DNA of 64,000 bases from Actinoplanes nipponensis (GCF_016862275.1 NZ_BOMQ01000031.1:53061-117060), one strand, 5' to 3'. Numbered from the stretch's first letter, positions 9,735-20,226 are shown. Program-made: numbers and translations. The notes: generated by a model from the letters alone, not told the origin.

Positions 9735-12200
9735 TCATTCGGCGCGGACCTGGTCGATGTGCACCACTCCCCCGGAGTTGAGGAAGACCCACACGACCCG
9801 GATCCGCGTCACGTCGAGGGTGACGCCGGAGGGGCACTCGATGTCGTCGAAGGACTCGGTGATGGTCCGGCTGCGGTGCGGGTCGGTCCAGGCCCACCGG
9901 CCGGCCTGGCACCAGGTGAGCGCGTCGCCGACCTGGACGGCGATCTCGCCGACGCTGCCCACGTCCCCGGTGCGCAGGTCGAAGGCGAGCCCGGAGCGGC
10001 CGCCGAGGTCGAGCGAGGCGGGCACCGGGGCGCCGAACCAGTTGCCCGGCACCGGCGTCTCGACCCGCAGCCCGGACGAGCCGTCGGTGTGGAAGGCGGC
10101 GGACTGCGCCACGGCGCCCCCGGTGCCGGGGTTGGCGGTGGTGAACCCGTCGGTGCCGTCCTCGAAGGAGAAGATGGTCTGCCGGACGGGCCGTACCGGG
10201 TCGTCCGGTCCGGCGCCGCCGCAGGACAGCACGGGGTCGGCCCAGTCGGTGTGGGCGCCGGCGGCGCCCGTGGTGACCAGCCGCAGCCAGCGGACCCCGG
10301 TGAGATCGGCGGTCAGCGTCGCCGGCGCCGCGCCGGAGCCGAGCGGGCCGCTGGTGGCGGCGACCGCGCCGTCGGCGTCGACCGTGAAGGTGGCCGGGGC
10401 CGCGGCCGGCGCCTCGTCGTCGACGCCCACGTCGGTGACCAGCCGGGTGCAGGCGCCGCCGAGGTAGTAGACGAGTTCGGCGGGCGCGGCGGTGCCGAGT
10501 CCGCGCGTGTAGTGCCGCCCGCCGATGGTGATCAGGTTGCCGTCGGCGATCCCGGCGCCGCCGTTGCTCTGATCGGGTTCGACCGGGCCGAGGCCGTTGG
10601 CGGTGGCGTACGCGGGCACCTTGCTCAGCGCCCACCGGCCCGCCGCGGGCGCGGTCACCACCGTGGCGACCAGTTCGCTGGACGTGGCGCCGGCGCGGCC
10701 CCGTCCCCAGGTGTAGCGGGCGGTCACCGTGATCGGGTACCGGCCCGCCGGGGTGTCGTCCGGCGCCCGCACGGTCCACCGGGTCGCCAGGCTCCGGTCG
10801 GGGCCCAGCCGCGGCTGGGCGTCCGGCCCGGCCGGCGTGACCACCCACCCGGCCGGCGCCTGCGCGGTGACGGCGACCCGCCGCACGGGCGCCGGGGCGC
10901 GGTTGGTGACGGTCGTCGTGAGCGCCGCGGTGGAGTCGGCGCCGGGGACGACCGTGGGGAGGGTGGCGGCCACGGTGACGGCGGGCGGGACGGTCTCGGG
11001 GCCGCGCAGGGGCCGGACCCGGTAGACGACGGTGCCGTGCGCGGGGACCGCCGCCTCGATGGTGGCCGCGGCCTGCACGGAACGGCCGGTCCACAGGTCC
11101 CGCAGCCGGTAGGCCGGCGCCGCCGGCAGCCCGGTGTCCGCGGCGGGGACGCCGACCGCGGCGAGGTGGTCGGTCGCGTTGTAGAGCGCGATCGCGTGGT
11201 CGCCGCCGGCCAGCGGCTTGTCCAGCACCATGAGCCCGGCGTGGTCGGAGACCACGGTGGCCTGGCGGCCGAGCGGGTCCTGGTCGACGGCGATGATCTC
11301 GCGGTTGCCGAGGATCGCCAGCGTCTCGGCCGAGGCGGTCCGCAGGTCGGTGCCGATGATCAGCGGCGCGGCCATCATCGCCCAGGTGCTCAGGTGGGTG
11401 CGGTACTCGGTGGCGGTCATCCCGCCGTTGCCGATCTCGAGCATGTCGGGGTCGTTGAAGTGCCCGGGCCCGGCGTACGGGTACAGCGGCGCGTTCTGCG
11501 CGATGATCGACCGCAGGCTGGCCCAGTTGTCGCTGATGTCGCCGGTGGTGCGCCACAGGTCGCCGACGCCGCGGGCCCACTCCCAGGGCCGGGACGTGCC
11601 CCACTCGCAGATGGAGTAGACGATCGGCCGGCCGGTGCGGTCCAGCGCCTGCCGCATGGCGGTGTACCGGCGCACGTAGTCGGCCTGCGAGCCGTCCGAC
11701 TGGTTGTTGCAGTTGTCGTACTTGAGGTAGTCGACACCCCACTCGGCCCAGGTCCGGGCGTCGATGTCCTCGTGGCCGAGGCTGCCGGGGTAGCCGGCGC
11801 AGGTCAGGGTGCCGGCGTCGCCGTAGATGCCGAGCTTGAGCCCGCGGGCGTGCACGTAGTCGGCGACTCCCCGGATCCCGGCGGGAAACTTAACCGGATC
11901 AGGAACCAAACGGCCGTCCGCGTCGCGGGTCCTGGCCGACCAGCAGTCGTCGATGTTGACGTACCGGTAGCCGGCCGCGGCGAGCCCGGCGCCGACCATG
12001 GCGTCGGCGGTCTCGCGGATGAGGCGCTCGTCCACCTCGCAACCGAAGGCGTTCCAATCGTTGAATCCCATGGGCGGGGTGGAGACGAGCGGTGCCGCCG
12101 AGGGTGCCGCGGCGGCCGGTGCGGCCGCGGGGGCGACGACGGCCACGGTGGTGAGGAGGGCCGCCGCAACGGCGCGCAGCAACCGGGTCCGGTGGGGCAT
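9735..12200 (-). CDS. Secreted GH27 alpha-galactosidase with NEW3 and NPCBM domains
   Basis: An 821-residue secreted enzyme that removes alpha-linked galactose, probably from galactomannan or related side chains. The start at 12200 has GGAGG 7 bases upstream and leads into an Ala-rich signal peptide. GH27 catalytic features are PPMGFNDWNAFGC, the nucleophile aspartate in YLKYDNCNN and the acid/base region NDPDMLEIGNGG. After the beta-sandwich come a NEW3-like domain and an NPCBM domain (about residues 530-670, around ATANGLGPVEPDQS and DVGVDDEA). The last 150 residues are a jelly-roll-like module (IFSFEDGTDGFT onward) that may be another carbohydrate binder. The GH5 mannanase about 12 kb away would supply galactomannan fragments. 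Catalytic call secure; C-terminal modules less so. Confidence 0.92.
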   Translation of the reverse strand: MPHRTRLLRAVAAALLTTVAVVAPAAAPAAAAPSAAPLVSTPPMGFNDWNAFGCEVDERLIRETADAMVGAGLAAAGYRYVNIDDCWSARTRDADGRLVPDPVKFPAGIRGVADYVHARGLKLGIYGDAGTLTCAGYPGSLGHEDIDARTWAEWGVDYLKYDNCNNQSDGSQADYVRRYTAMRQALDRTGRPIVYSICEWGTSRPWEWARGVGDLWRTTGDISDNWASLRSIIAQNAPLYPYAGPGHFNDPDMLEIGNGGMTATEYRTHLSTWAMMAAPLIIGTDLRTASAETLAILGNREIIAVDQDPLGRQATVVSDHAGLMVLDKPLAGGDHAIALYNATDHLAAVGVPAADTGLPAAPAYRLRDLWTGRSVQAAATIEAAVPAHGTVVYRVRPLRGPETVPPAVTVAATLPTVVPGADSTAALTTTVTNRAPAPVRRVAVTAQAPAGWVVTPAGPDAQPRLGPDRSLATRWTVRAPDDTPAGRYPITVTARYTWGRGRAGATSSELVATVVTAPAAGRWALSKVPAYATANGLGPVEPDQSNGGAGIADGNLITIGGRHYTRGLGTAAPAELVYYLGGACTRLVTDVGVDDEAPAAAPATFTVDADGAVAATSGPLGSGAAPATLTADLTGVRWLRLVTTGAAGAHTDWADPVLSCGGAGPDDPVRPVRQTIFSFEDGTDGFTTANPGTGGAVAQSAAFHTDGSSGLRVETPVPGNWFGAPVPASLDLGGRSGLAFDLRTGDVGSVGEIAVQVGDALTWCQAGRWAWTDPHRSRTITESFDDIECPSGVTLDVTRIRVVWVFLNSGGVVHIDQVRAE

Positions 12201-12233
12201 GGCGACCTCCAGCAGTCTCTCCCGACACCCGGC

Positions 12234-12263
12234 ACGGTAGGCCGCTACAGCGATGACCGTCAA
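12234..12263 (-). promoter_or_regulatory. Candidate promoter of the GH27 gene
   Basis: On the minus strand TTGACG (12263-12258) is followed 18 bases later by TACCGT (12239-12234), a plausible primary sigma -35/-10 pair 34 bases before the GH27 start. Read by eye only. Confidence 0.45.
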
Positions 12264-12338
12264 TGCCTCCTGAACCGGTAAAGTTCCTTTCCGGCCGCGG
12301 TGCGACCCGGCCGGGCGTCCCGGTGTCACCATGTCGCC

Positions 12339-13409
12339 ATGACATTGGTACACACGGTCCGCCTGCGCTTCGGCGACCTCTCCCGGGCCGCCGCCACCCA
12401 CACCAACCTGTCCGCGGTCCGCGTCGACGGCCGGGTGCTCTGGGTGGCGGGCGACGAGACGGCGACACTGGAACGCCTGGTGGCCGACGACCTCGACCAC
12501 CCCACCGAGTACGCCGACGAGCGCACCTTCCGGCTGGCCGACTTCATCGACCTGCCCGGCGAGGACGCCGACGAGGAGGCGGACATCGAGGGACTGTCCC
12601 GGGCCGGGCACTTCCTGTGGGCGGTCGGCTCGCACAGCCTGCGGCGCAAGCGGATCAAGGACCACCACACCGGCGACAAGGCGCTGCGGCGGCTGGCCCG
12701 GGTGCAGGGTCAGGACAACCGGCAGATCCTCGTCCGGCTGCCGATCGCCGAGGTGGACGGCCTGCCCACCCCGGTGCCGGAACTGGTCGTGGCCGGCGAG
12801 CGGCACCTGGCCGCCCAGCTCGACAAACGCGACGGCCTGCGCACGCTGCTGCGGCACGACCCGCACCTCGTCCCCTTCCTGGCCATCCCCGGCAAGGACA
12901 ACGGCCTGGACGTCGAGGGCATCGCGGTCAGCGGCGACCGGGTGTACCTCGGCCTGCGCGGCCCGGTGCTGCGCGGGTGGGCCTTCGTGCTGGAGCTGCG
13001 GCCGTACGTGGATCCGGCTGAGCCGCGACGGCTGCGGCTGCGGCCGTTCGACGACGGGCTGGCGTACCGCAAGCACGTGCTGGACCTGGGCGGCCTGGGC
13101 GTCCGCGACCTCTGCCCGGACGGCGACGACCTGCTGGTGCTGGCCGGGCCGACCATGAGCCTGGACGGGCCGGTGCGGATCCACCGCTGGCACGGGGCCG
13201 CCCGGGTCGAGATGCCCGCGGTGGTACGCGGCGAGACGCTCACCCGGGAGCTGGAGATCACCTACGGCGAGGGCGACGACCACGCCGAGGGCATGGGCCT
13301 GATCGGCCGGCCCGGCGACAAGCTGGCCATGGTGGTCTTCGACAGCCCGGCCGCGACCCGGCTGACCGCCGACGGCGCCGTGATCGCCGACGTCGTCCGG
13401 CTGCCCTGA
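12339..13409 (+). CDS. DUF3616 domain protein
   Basis: A 356-residue cytosolic protein with no signal peptide or membrane segment. The repeated pattern of DG-x-LWVAGDE, LWAVGSHS, GRVYLGLRG and DDLLVLAGP suggests a beta-propeller-like fold. The sequence fits DUF3616, a family of unknown function. The ATG at 12339 is used because the chain begins directly with beta-strand sequence there. Its Shine-Dalgarno is weak, and an in-frame ATG lies at 12300. It is divergent from the alpha-galactosidase gene and followed by the nsrR operator region. No function is proposed. Confidence 0.75.
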   Translation: MTLVHTVRLRFGDLSRAAATHTNLSAVRVDGRVLWVAGDETATLERLVADDLDHPTEYADERTFRLADFIDLPGEDADEEADIEGLSRAGHFLWAVGSHSLRRKRIKDHHTGDKALRRLARVQGQDNRQILVRLPIAEVDGLPTPVPELVVAGERHLAAQLDKRDGLRTLLRHDPHLVPFLAIPGKDNGLDVEGIAVSGDRVYLGLRGPVLRGWAFVLELRPYVDPAEPRRLRLRPFDDGLAYRKHVLDLGGLGVRDLCPDGDDLLVLAGPTMSLDGPVRIHRWHGAARVEMPAVVRGETLTRELEITYGEGDDHAEGMGLIGRPGDKLAMVVFDSPAATRLTADGAVIADVVRLP

Positions 13410-13451
13410 CCCGGAGCGGCGCCGCGGCGCGCCGGCGTGATGAGTCCCATA

Positions 13452-13474
13452 AAGAGGAGTATCAGACTCCTCAT
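13452..13474 (+). promoter_or_regulatory. Candidate NsrR operator
   Basis: GAGGAGT at 13454-13460 and ACTCCTC at 13466-13472 form a perfect 7-bp dyad centred on C13463. Extended outward it has the 11-1-11 symmetry known for Rrf2/NsrR sites, with AAGA and TCAT(T) at the edges. It lies just upstream of the candidate -10 of nsrR, where a repressor would block transcription. Confidence 0.65.
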
Positions 13475-13480
13475 TCTGTT

Positions 13481-13486
13481 TAGGAT
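13481..13486 (+). promoter_or_regulatory. -10 element of nsrR, probably leaderless
   Basis: TAGGAT ends six bases before the GTG start at 13493, so transcription is expected to begin at or next to the start codon. Only a weak AGGA is available as a ribosome site, and it is part of the -10 itself. Confidence 0.5.
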
Positions 13487-13492
13487 CATCCG

Positions 13493-13921
13493 GTGCGCCT
13501 CAACCGCTCCACGGACATCGGCCTCCGCGTGCTCATACTGGGCGCGGCCCGCACCGACCGGCTCACCATCGACGAGCTGGCCGCCGCCCTGGCCGTGCCG
13601 CGGCATCACCTGGCCAAGGTGGTCCAGCGGCTGCAGCGGCTGGGTCTGCTGGAGACGGTCCGGGGCCGCAGCGGCGGGGTCCGCCTCGCCGCGTCGGCGC
13701 CCACGGCGTCGATCGGCGCCCTCGTCCGCGAGCTGGAGGGCGCGACGGAGGTCGTCGACTGCGAGGGCGAGACGGCCTGCCCGCTGAGCCGGGGCTGCCG
13801 GCTGCGCGGGGCGCTGGGCCGGGCCCAGGAGGCGTTCTACGCCGCCCTGGACCCGATCACGGTCGGCGACCTGGCCGCACCGCCCGCCCGGCAGGTGCTG
13901 CTCAGCCTCGGCCGGCTCTGA
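13493..13921 (+). CDS. nsrR: Rrf2-family nitric-oxide-sensing repressor NsrR
   Basis: A 142-residue Rrf2 regulator. It starts at GTG 13493 (MRLNRSTDIGLRVLI), the usual Rrf2 N-terminus, followed by a winged helix (LTIDELAAALAVPRHHLAKVVQRL) and the RGRSGGVRLA wing. Three cysteines in the C-terminal half (CEGETACPLSRGC) match the Fe-S cluster ligands of NsrR. That cluster reacts with nitric oxide and releases DNA. The flavohaemoglobin gene follows after 29 bases, the standard target and partner. A dyad operator overlaps its own promoter, so the pair is probably autoregulated. Close relatives such as IscR or RsrR are less likely given the hmp neighbour. Confidence 0.9.
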   Translation: MRLNRSTDIGLRVLILGAARTDRLTIDELAAALAVPRHHLAKVVQRLQRLGLLETVRGRSGGVRLAASAPTASIGALVRELEGATEVVDCEGETACPLSRGCRLRGALGRAQEAFYAALDPITVGDLAAPPARQVLLSLGRL

Positions 13922-13950
13922 CCGGTCCATCCCCGACACCTGGAGAAACG

Positions 13951-15165
13951 ATGCTCTCTGCCACCAGCGCCCCGGTCATCGAGGCCACCCTGCCGGTCGT
14001 CGGCCGGCACCTGGACCAGATCTCCGGCACGTTCTACGACACGATGCTCGGCGAGCACCCGGAGCTGCTCGACCTGTTCAATCGCGGCGCGCAGGCCACC
14101 GGGGAGCAGCGCAGCGCGCTGGGCGGCGCGGTTGCCGCCTTCGCCGCGCACCTGGTCGGCGCGGGGCCGGACGCCGCGGTCTTCGACCACATCGTGGAGC
14201 GCATCGCGCAGCGGCACTGCGCCCTGGGCATCCGCCCGGAGCAGTACACGATGGTGGGCCGCTACCTGCTCGGCGCGGTCGGCACGGTGCTCGGCGACGC
14301 GGTGACCCCCGCGGTCGCCGCCGCCTGGGACGAGGTGTACTGGCTGTTCGCCGCCCGGCTGATCGGCCGCGAGGCGCGCCTCTACGCCGAGGCCGGGGTG
14401 GACGGCGCCGACCCGTGGCGCGAGTACGTGGTGGCCACCCGGATCGCCGAGGCGCACGACACCATGTCGTTCATCCTGACCCCCGCCGACGGCCGGCCGG
14501 CCCCCTCCTTCGTGCCGGGCCAGTACGTCACCGTCGCCGCCGACCTGCCCGACGGCCACCGCCAGCTGCGGCAGTACTCGCTGTCCCAGGCGGCCACCGG
14601 CGCCACCCTGCGGATCACCGTCCGCCGGGTCCGCGGCGCCGGGGGCGCCCCGGACGGCGTCGTCTCCGGCTACCTGCACGACCACGTCACCGCCGGCGAC
14701 CGGCTGCTGCTGAGCCACCCGTACGGCGATCTGACCCTGCGCCCCGGCACGGACCCGCTCGTGCTGATCAGCGCCGGGGTGGGCATCACGCCGATGGCCG
14801 CGATCCTGGACCAGGTCGCGCGCACCCAGCCGACCCGCGACGTCACCCTCGTGCACGCCGACCGCAGCCCCGACCGTCACGCGCTGCGCCTGGACATGAC
14901 CGGTCACCGCTCGCGGCTCGCCTCCTGCACCTCCCTCGTCTGGTACGAGCGGGCCGCGGGCGTCCCGGGCGCGTACCAGGGCTTCATCGACACCGACGCC
15001 GTCCCGCTGCGGCCCGGCGCCGAGGTCTACCTGTGCGGCCCGGTCCCGTTCATGCAGGCGGTCCGCGCCGGCCTGCACCGCCGCGGCGTGGCCGACGACC
15101 GGATCCGTTACGAGGTCTTCGGCTCCGAGCAGTGGCGCCCGCTGGCCGCGGCGGCCCCGGCCTGA
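13951..15165 (+). CDS. hmp: Flavohaemoglobin, nitric oxide dioxygenase
   Basis: A 404-residue cytosolic enzyme that turns nitric oxide and oxygen into nitrate using NAD(P)H. An N-terminal globin domain (about 1-140) shows the proximal histidine region QRHCALGIRPEQY. It is followed by a ferredoxin-reductase-like FAD domain with RQYSLSQ and an NAD domain with LISAGVGITPM and the terminal EVFG. A ribosome site TGGAGAAACG lies just before the ATG. It is co-transcribed with nsrR and would be induced by nitrosative stress. Complete and typical in length. Confidence 0.95.
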   Translation: MLSATSAPVIEATLPVVGRHLDQISGTFYDTMLGEHPELLDLFNRGAQATGEQRSALGGAVAAFAAHLVGAGPDAAVFDHIVERIAQRHCALGIRPEQYTMVGRYLLGAVGTVLGDAVTPAVAAAWDEVYWLFAARLIGREARLYAEAGVDGADPWREYVVATRIAEAHDTMSFILTPADGRPAPSFVPGQYVTVAADLPDGHRQLRQYSLSQAATGATLRITVRRVRGAGGAPDGVVSGYLHDHVTAGDRLLLSHPYGDLTLRPGTDPLVLISAGVGITPMAAILDQVARTQPTRDVTLVHADRSPDRHALRLDMTGHRSRLASCTSLVWYERAAGVPGAYQGFIDTDAVPLRPGAEVYLCGPVPFMQAVRAGLHRRGVADDRIRYEVFGSEQWRPLAAAAPA

Positions 15166-15253
15166 TTCACCCCCCGCGGTGCCCCGGCGCCGACCTCGTG
15201 ACGGCCGTCGCGGCCCTGGCGGATGATGGGGGGACCGACGGAGAGGGACATCC

Positions 15254-17125
<1,872 letters not shown>

Positions 17126-17243
17126 CCGGCGCCCGGCCCGGCCGCGCGTAGGCGCCGGCCACCATCCGGGTAGCGGACGTATCAAGCGGTCGCCGCGGTA
17201 GCTCCTCCTGCGTGGGGCAACCGCACGGCGCAGCACTTCCGGC

Positions 17244-17277
17244 GAAGCCGGTCGCCCCCGCAGGGGCGGCCGGCTTC
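17244..17277 (+). terminator. Long hairpin upstream of the small-protein gene
   Basis: A 15-bp stem (17244-17258 with 17263-17277), perfect except one G-U pair, and a 4-base loop. It lies 118 bases after the acyl-CoA synthetase stop and 151 bases before the next start. It may end the upstream transcript or fold in the leader of the downstream genes. The rest of 17126-17428 holds no gene. Confidence 0.55.
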
Positions 17278-17298
17278 CTCCGTGTGCGCAACGGCACG

Positions 17299-17334
17299 GG
17301 TGCAGCGGCCGGTGCAGCAGGCGGTGCAGTGATC
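17299..17334 (+). repeat. Three 12-base direct repeats
   Basis: Three head-to-tail 12-base units begin GGTGCAG at 17299, 17311 and 17323. Their tails differ (CGGCC, CAGGC, TGATC). The regular spacing of just over one helical turn could suit cooperative binding of a regulator upstream of the gene at 17429. Function unknown. Confidence 0.4.
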
Positions 17335-17428
17335 GCTGCAGGGCCGGCCGCCACTGTGGTTCCCGACCCACCCGACGATGCCCGACCGACCGCCGCCCGG
17401 CGGCGCCGAGCCGAAGGAGTTGAACGCC

Positions 17429-17779
17429 ATGACAACCCGAACCGATCTCCTGGCCGTCGCCCGGGCCGAGGCGCTGTTCGTGAGCGACCTGCCCGCCCGG
17501 CCGGTCCCGGTCGGCGCCGAGGTGGCGGCGGCCATCCGCAACGCCGTGCGCCGCCACGGCGGCACCAAGGGGTGCGCCGGGGAGGTCGCCGCCGCCTTCG
17601 GTGACCACCCGGACATCGCGGTGCCGCGGATGCGCTGGGCACTGCGCACCGTCCGGATCACCTACCAGCGACAGCCCCGGCCCCGGGCCGGGGGCGGCCC
17701 CGCGGCGTTGCGGGTGCCCAGCGGGCGCACCCGTCCGCCCGCACCGACATCGACCGGCTCGGCGGCCCCCGCCGAGTAG
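17429..17779 (+). CDS. Small actinobacterial protein of unknown function
   Basis: A 116-residue soluble protein; the start at 17429 has a clear AAGGAG site. The first 75 residues are helical, with the pattern EALFVSDLPARP, IRNAVRRHGGTKGCAGEVAAAFGDHP and MRWALRTVR. The tail is rich in Pro, Arg and Thr and probably disordered. I recall similar small proteins as common in Streptomyces and relatives, but I know no function. It lies 18 bases before the haloperoxidase gene on the same strand, so the two are probably co-transcribed. Confidence 0.7.
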   Translation: MTTRTDLLAVARAEALFVSDLPARPVPVGAEVAAAIRNAVRRHGGTKGCAGEVAAAFGDHPDIAVPRMRWALRTVRITYQRQPRPRAGGGPAALRVPSGRTRPPAPTSTGSAAPAE

Positions 17780-17797
17780 CTGAAGAGGAGGAGACCC

Positions 17798-19063
17798 ATG
17801 AACGCAGTGCTGGACTGGAACGCGACCTTCCTGCAGGCGATCCGGGTGCGCGGCGGCGCGCCCGGGCCGATCGCCCGGGCCGGGGCGATCCTGCACATCG
17901 CCGTGCACGACGCCGTCGTGGCCATCACGCCGACGCACGCGCCGTACCTCGGCGGGCTCGGCGCCGCGGGCACCGAGAACAAGGAGGCCGCCGTGCACCG
18001 CGCGGCGCACCGGGTGCTCACCACGCTGTTCCCGGAGCAGAGCGCCACCTTCGACGCGGAGCTCGCGCAGCGGGAGGGCCCGCTCCCGGCGCCCGGACCG
18101 CAGCGCGCGGCGGTGCTGGCCGGCCGCCGGATCGGCGACAGCGCGGCCCTGGCGATCATCGCCGACCGCGCGAACGACGGTCACGACGACGACAGCCCGT
18201 ACCCGATCGGCACGGCGCCGGGCGCCTGGCGGCCGGTGAACGCGGTCACCGCGCCGGTGACCCCGCGCTGGGGCCGGGTCCGGCCGTTCTCCCTGCCCCG
18301 CGGGGAGTCGATGGAGAACTGGCTGGCCACCTTCCGCCCGCCGGCGCCCGGCGGCGCCGCGGACCTGGCCTCGCTGCTCGCCTCGGACGAGTACGCGAGC
18401 CAGCTCAACGAGGTCAAGGAGCTCGGCCGGTTCGACTCGGCCACCCGCACGCCCGAGCAGACGGAGATCGCGCACTTCTGGGCCAACGACCTGGACGGCA
18501 CCTACAAGCCGCCGGGCCAGCTGTTCGAGCTGACCCGCGCGCTGGCCGTCGACGAGGGGCTCGACCTGGACGCCACCGCCCACCTGTACGCGCTGGTGGC
18601 GATCGCGATGGCCGACGCCGCGGTGGTGGCGTGGGACGCCAAGTACGACACCGAGTTCGACCTGTGGCGCCCCGACACGGCGATCCAGCTGGCCGCGCTG
18701 GACGGCAACTGCGACACCACGGCCGACCCGCTGTGGCAGCCGCTGTCGGCCACGTACGGCGGCGCGCGCTTCTCGCCGGCGTTCCCGGCCTACATCTCCG
18801 GGCACGCCACGTTCAGCGCCGCGCACGGCCGGATGATGGCGAACTTCTTCGGCACCGACGAGAAGTCCTTCCAGCTCGGCACCGACGACCCGTTCGCCGT
18901 GGGGGTCAAGCGCGGCTTCACGTCGTTCTCCGAGGCCGCCCGGGAGAACGGCCGGAGCCGGGTCTACCTCGGCGTGCACTTCCCGTGGGACGCCGACGAG
19001 GCGCTGCCGGTCGCCGACCGGCTGGCCGACCACATCCATCAGACCCTGCTCATCGCGATCTGA
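17798..19063 (+). CDS. Vanadium-dependent haloperoxidase, PAP2 superfamily
   Basis: A 421-residue protein behind an excellent GAGGAGGAG ribosome site. Vanadate-binding motifs appear in order: lysine and arginine in AKYDTEFDLWRP, the SGH triplet in PAYISGHATFSAAHG, and arginine and histidine in SRVYLGVHFPWDADEA. These are the residues used by vanadium chloro-/bromoperoxidases and related phosphatases. No signal peptide is apparent. Expected activity is halide oxidation by hydrogen peroxide, or a related phosphatase reaction. No biosynthetic genes for a halogenated product lie nearby, so the substrate is open. It shares a transcript with the small protein before it and ends at a strong hairpin. 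Confidence 0.88.
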   Translation: MNAVLDWNATFLQAIRVRGGAPGPIARAGAILHIAVHDAVVAITPTHAPYLGGLGAAGTENKEAAVHRAAHRVLTTLFPEQSATFDAELAQREGPLPAPGPQRAAVLAGRRIGDSAALAIIADRANDGHDDDSPYPIGTAPGAWRPVNAVTAPVTPRWGRVRPFSLPRGESMENWLATFRPPAPGGAADLASLLASDEYASQLNEVKELGRFDSATRTPEQTEIAHFWANDLDGTYKPPGQLFELTRALAVDEGLDLDATAHLYALVAIAMADAAVVAWDAKYDTEFDLWRPDTAIQLAALDGNCDTTADPLWQPLSATYGGARFSPAFPAYISGHATFSAAHGRMMANFFGTDEKSFQLGTDDPFAVGVKRGFTSFSEAARENGRSRVYLGVHFPWDADEALPVADRLADHIHQTLLIAI

Positions 19064-19074
19064 ACGGGGAGGGC

Positions 19075-19114
19075 GGCGCCGGTTCCGGTCGCACGGGGGA
19101 CCGGAACCGGCGCC
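19075..19114. terminator. Strong bidirectional hairpin
   Basis: A perfect 16-bp inverted repeat, GGCGCCGGTTCCGGTC at 19075-19090 with its complement at 19099-19114, and an 8-base loop. It sits between the convergent haloperoxidase and thioesterase genes. Confidence 0.8.
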
Positions 19115-19129
19115 GCGCCGGGCGACGGG

Positions 19130-19573
19130 TCAGCCGCGCAGCAGCGCCGACCCCAGGTCGCGGCCGTGCGGGGTCCAGGGGACGGGGCGCATGGTGGCCG
19201 GATCGAGGCGGACGTTGACCCGGCGCCCCTCGGCGTACACCGTGGCGCCGTCGGTGGAGATCACCCGGAAGCGGTAGTCCGCGCTGGTCGTACCCATGCT
19301 CTCCAGCCAGAAGTGCACGCCGACGGCGCCGGTGCCGCGGACCGGGCGGTGGAAGGTGATCGCGTACTCGCGGACCACGTTGAAGGCGTCCGGGGTGGTG
19401 GGCCGGCCGCCCGAGAAGGAGACGCCGCGCTCGGCCCACCAGTGCACCACCGCCCGCTCCACCAGCACCGCGTAGCGGGCGTTGTGCAGCACGCCCATGG
19501 CGTCCAGGTCGTCGAAGTGCACGGGCATGGGCACGACGTCGCCGTACGGCGCGGCTTCGGTCACGGTGGTCAT
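19130..19573 (-). CDS. Acyl-CoA thioesterase, hotdog (4HBT) family
   Basis: A 147-residue hotdog-fold protein. The FDDLDAMGVLHNARY stretch near residue 20 is the 4HBT active-site pattern (aspartate base followed by G-x-x-H/N), and RVISTDGATVYAEG is the central strand. It is expected to cleave acyl-CoA or a related thioester. Its start overlaps the stop of the TetR gene upstream by ATGA (19570-19573), so the two are translated together and this gene is the likely regulated target. The acyl substrate is not readable. Confidence 0.85.
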   Translation of the reverse strand: MTTVTEAAPYGDVVPMPVHFDDLDAMGVLHNARYAVLVERAVVHWWAERGVSFSGGRPTTPDAFNVVREYAITFHRPVRGTGAVGVHFWLESMGTTSADYRFRVISTDGATVYAEGRRVNVRLDPATMRPVPWTPHGRDLGSALLRG

Positions 19574-20211
19574 GTCGGCTCCGGGAGGATCGTCGGGTCG
19601 GTGGCGAGCGGGCGCAGGTGGTCGAGCAGGGCGCGGCGGGCACGGCGGAAGGTCGGCGCCCGGCCCAGCACGGGCGCCTGCATCACGGCGCACACGCCCA
19701 GGGACTCGGTCTGGTAGGCGATGTCCTCGGCGACGGCGCCGGCGCGCAGCTCGCCGAGCGTGACCGCGTCGGCGGCCACGCCGGTCAGGAACGTCATCCA
19801 GTCGGTCAGCTCCGCGGCCAGCCGGTCGCGGATCACGCCGGGGCGGGCGTTGAACTCGAAGTGGGCGTTGGCGAAGAAGCAGCCGCCGGGCAGGACCTCG
19901 GCCTCGTAGAAGCCGAGGCGGGTGTCGTGCACGGCCCACAACCGGCGCAGTCCGCGCGGCGCCTGCAGCGCGGGGCGGATGATCCGGTCGGTCCACTGGG
20001 CCCGGGCGTGGTCGATGACCGCGAGCTGCAGCGCCTCCTTGGACCGCCAGTGCGCGAACAGGCCGGACTTGCTGACGCCCAGGGCGTCGGCGACCTGGCT
20101 GAGCGACAGGCCGCCGAGCCCGGCGACGGTGGTGAGCAGCAGGGCCTGGTCGAGCACGGCGGCCCGGGTGCGCTCCCCGCGGATGAGCCGGCCGTCGTGC
20201 GTCATGGCCAC
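19570..20211 (-). CDS. TetR-family transcriptional repressor
   Basis: A 213-residue regulator with an N-terminal TetR helix-turn-helix (VLDQALLLTTVAGLGGLSLSQVADALGVSKSGLFAHWRSKEAL) and a ligand-binding C-terminal domain containing the phrase PGGCFFANAHFEFNARPG. It resembles TetR members with a TetR_C-type effector domain near thioesterases and lipid enzymes. Two starts, six bases apart (MAM), are possible. An imperfect palindrome CGACCGTTCG upstream sits between the likely -35 and -10, fitting autoregulation. It is coupled to the thioesterase and divergent from the CBM2 hydrolase gene at 20340. Confidence 0.9.
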   Translation of the reverse strand: MAMTHDGRLIRGERTRAAVLDQALLLTTVAGLGGLSLSQVADALGVSKSGLFAHWRSKEALQLAVIDHARAQWTDRIIRPALQAPRGLRRLWAVHDTRLGFYEAEVLPGGCFFANAHFEFNARPGVIRDRLAAELTDWMTFLTGVAADAVTLGELRAGAVAEDIAYQTESLGVCAVMQAPVLGRAPTFRRARRALLDHLRPLATDPTILPEPT

Positions 20212-20226
20212 ACCCTATAAAAAGAC

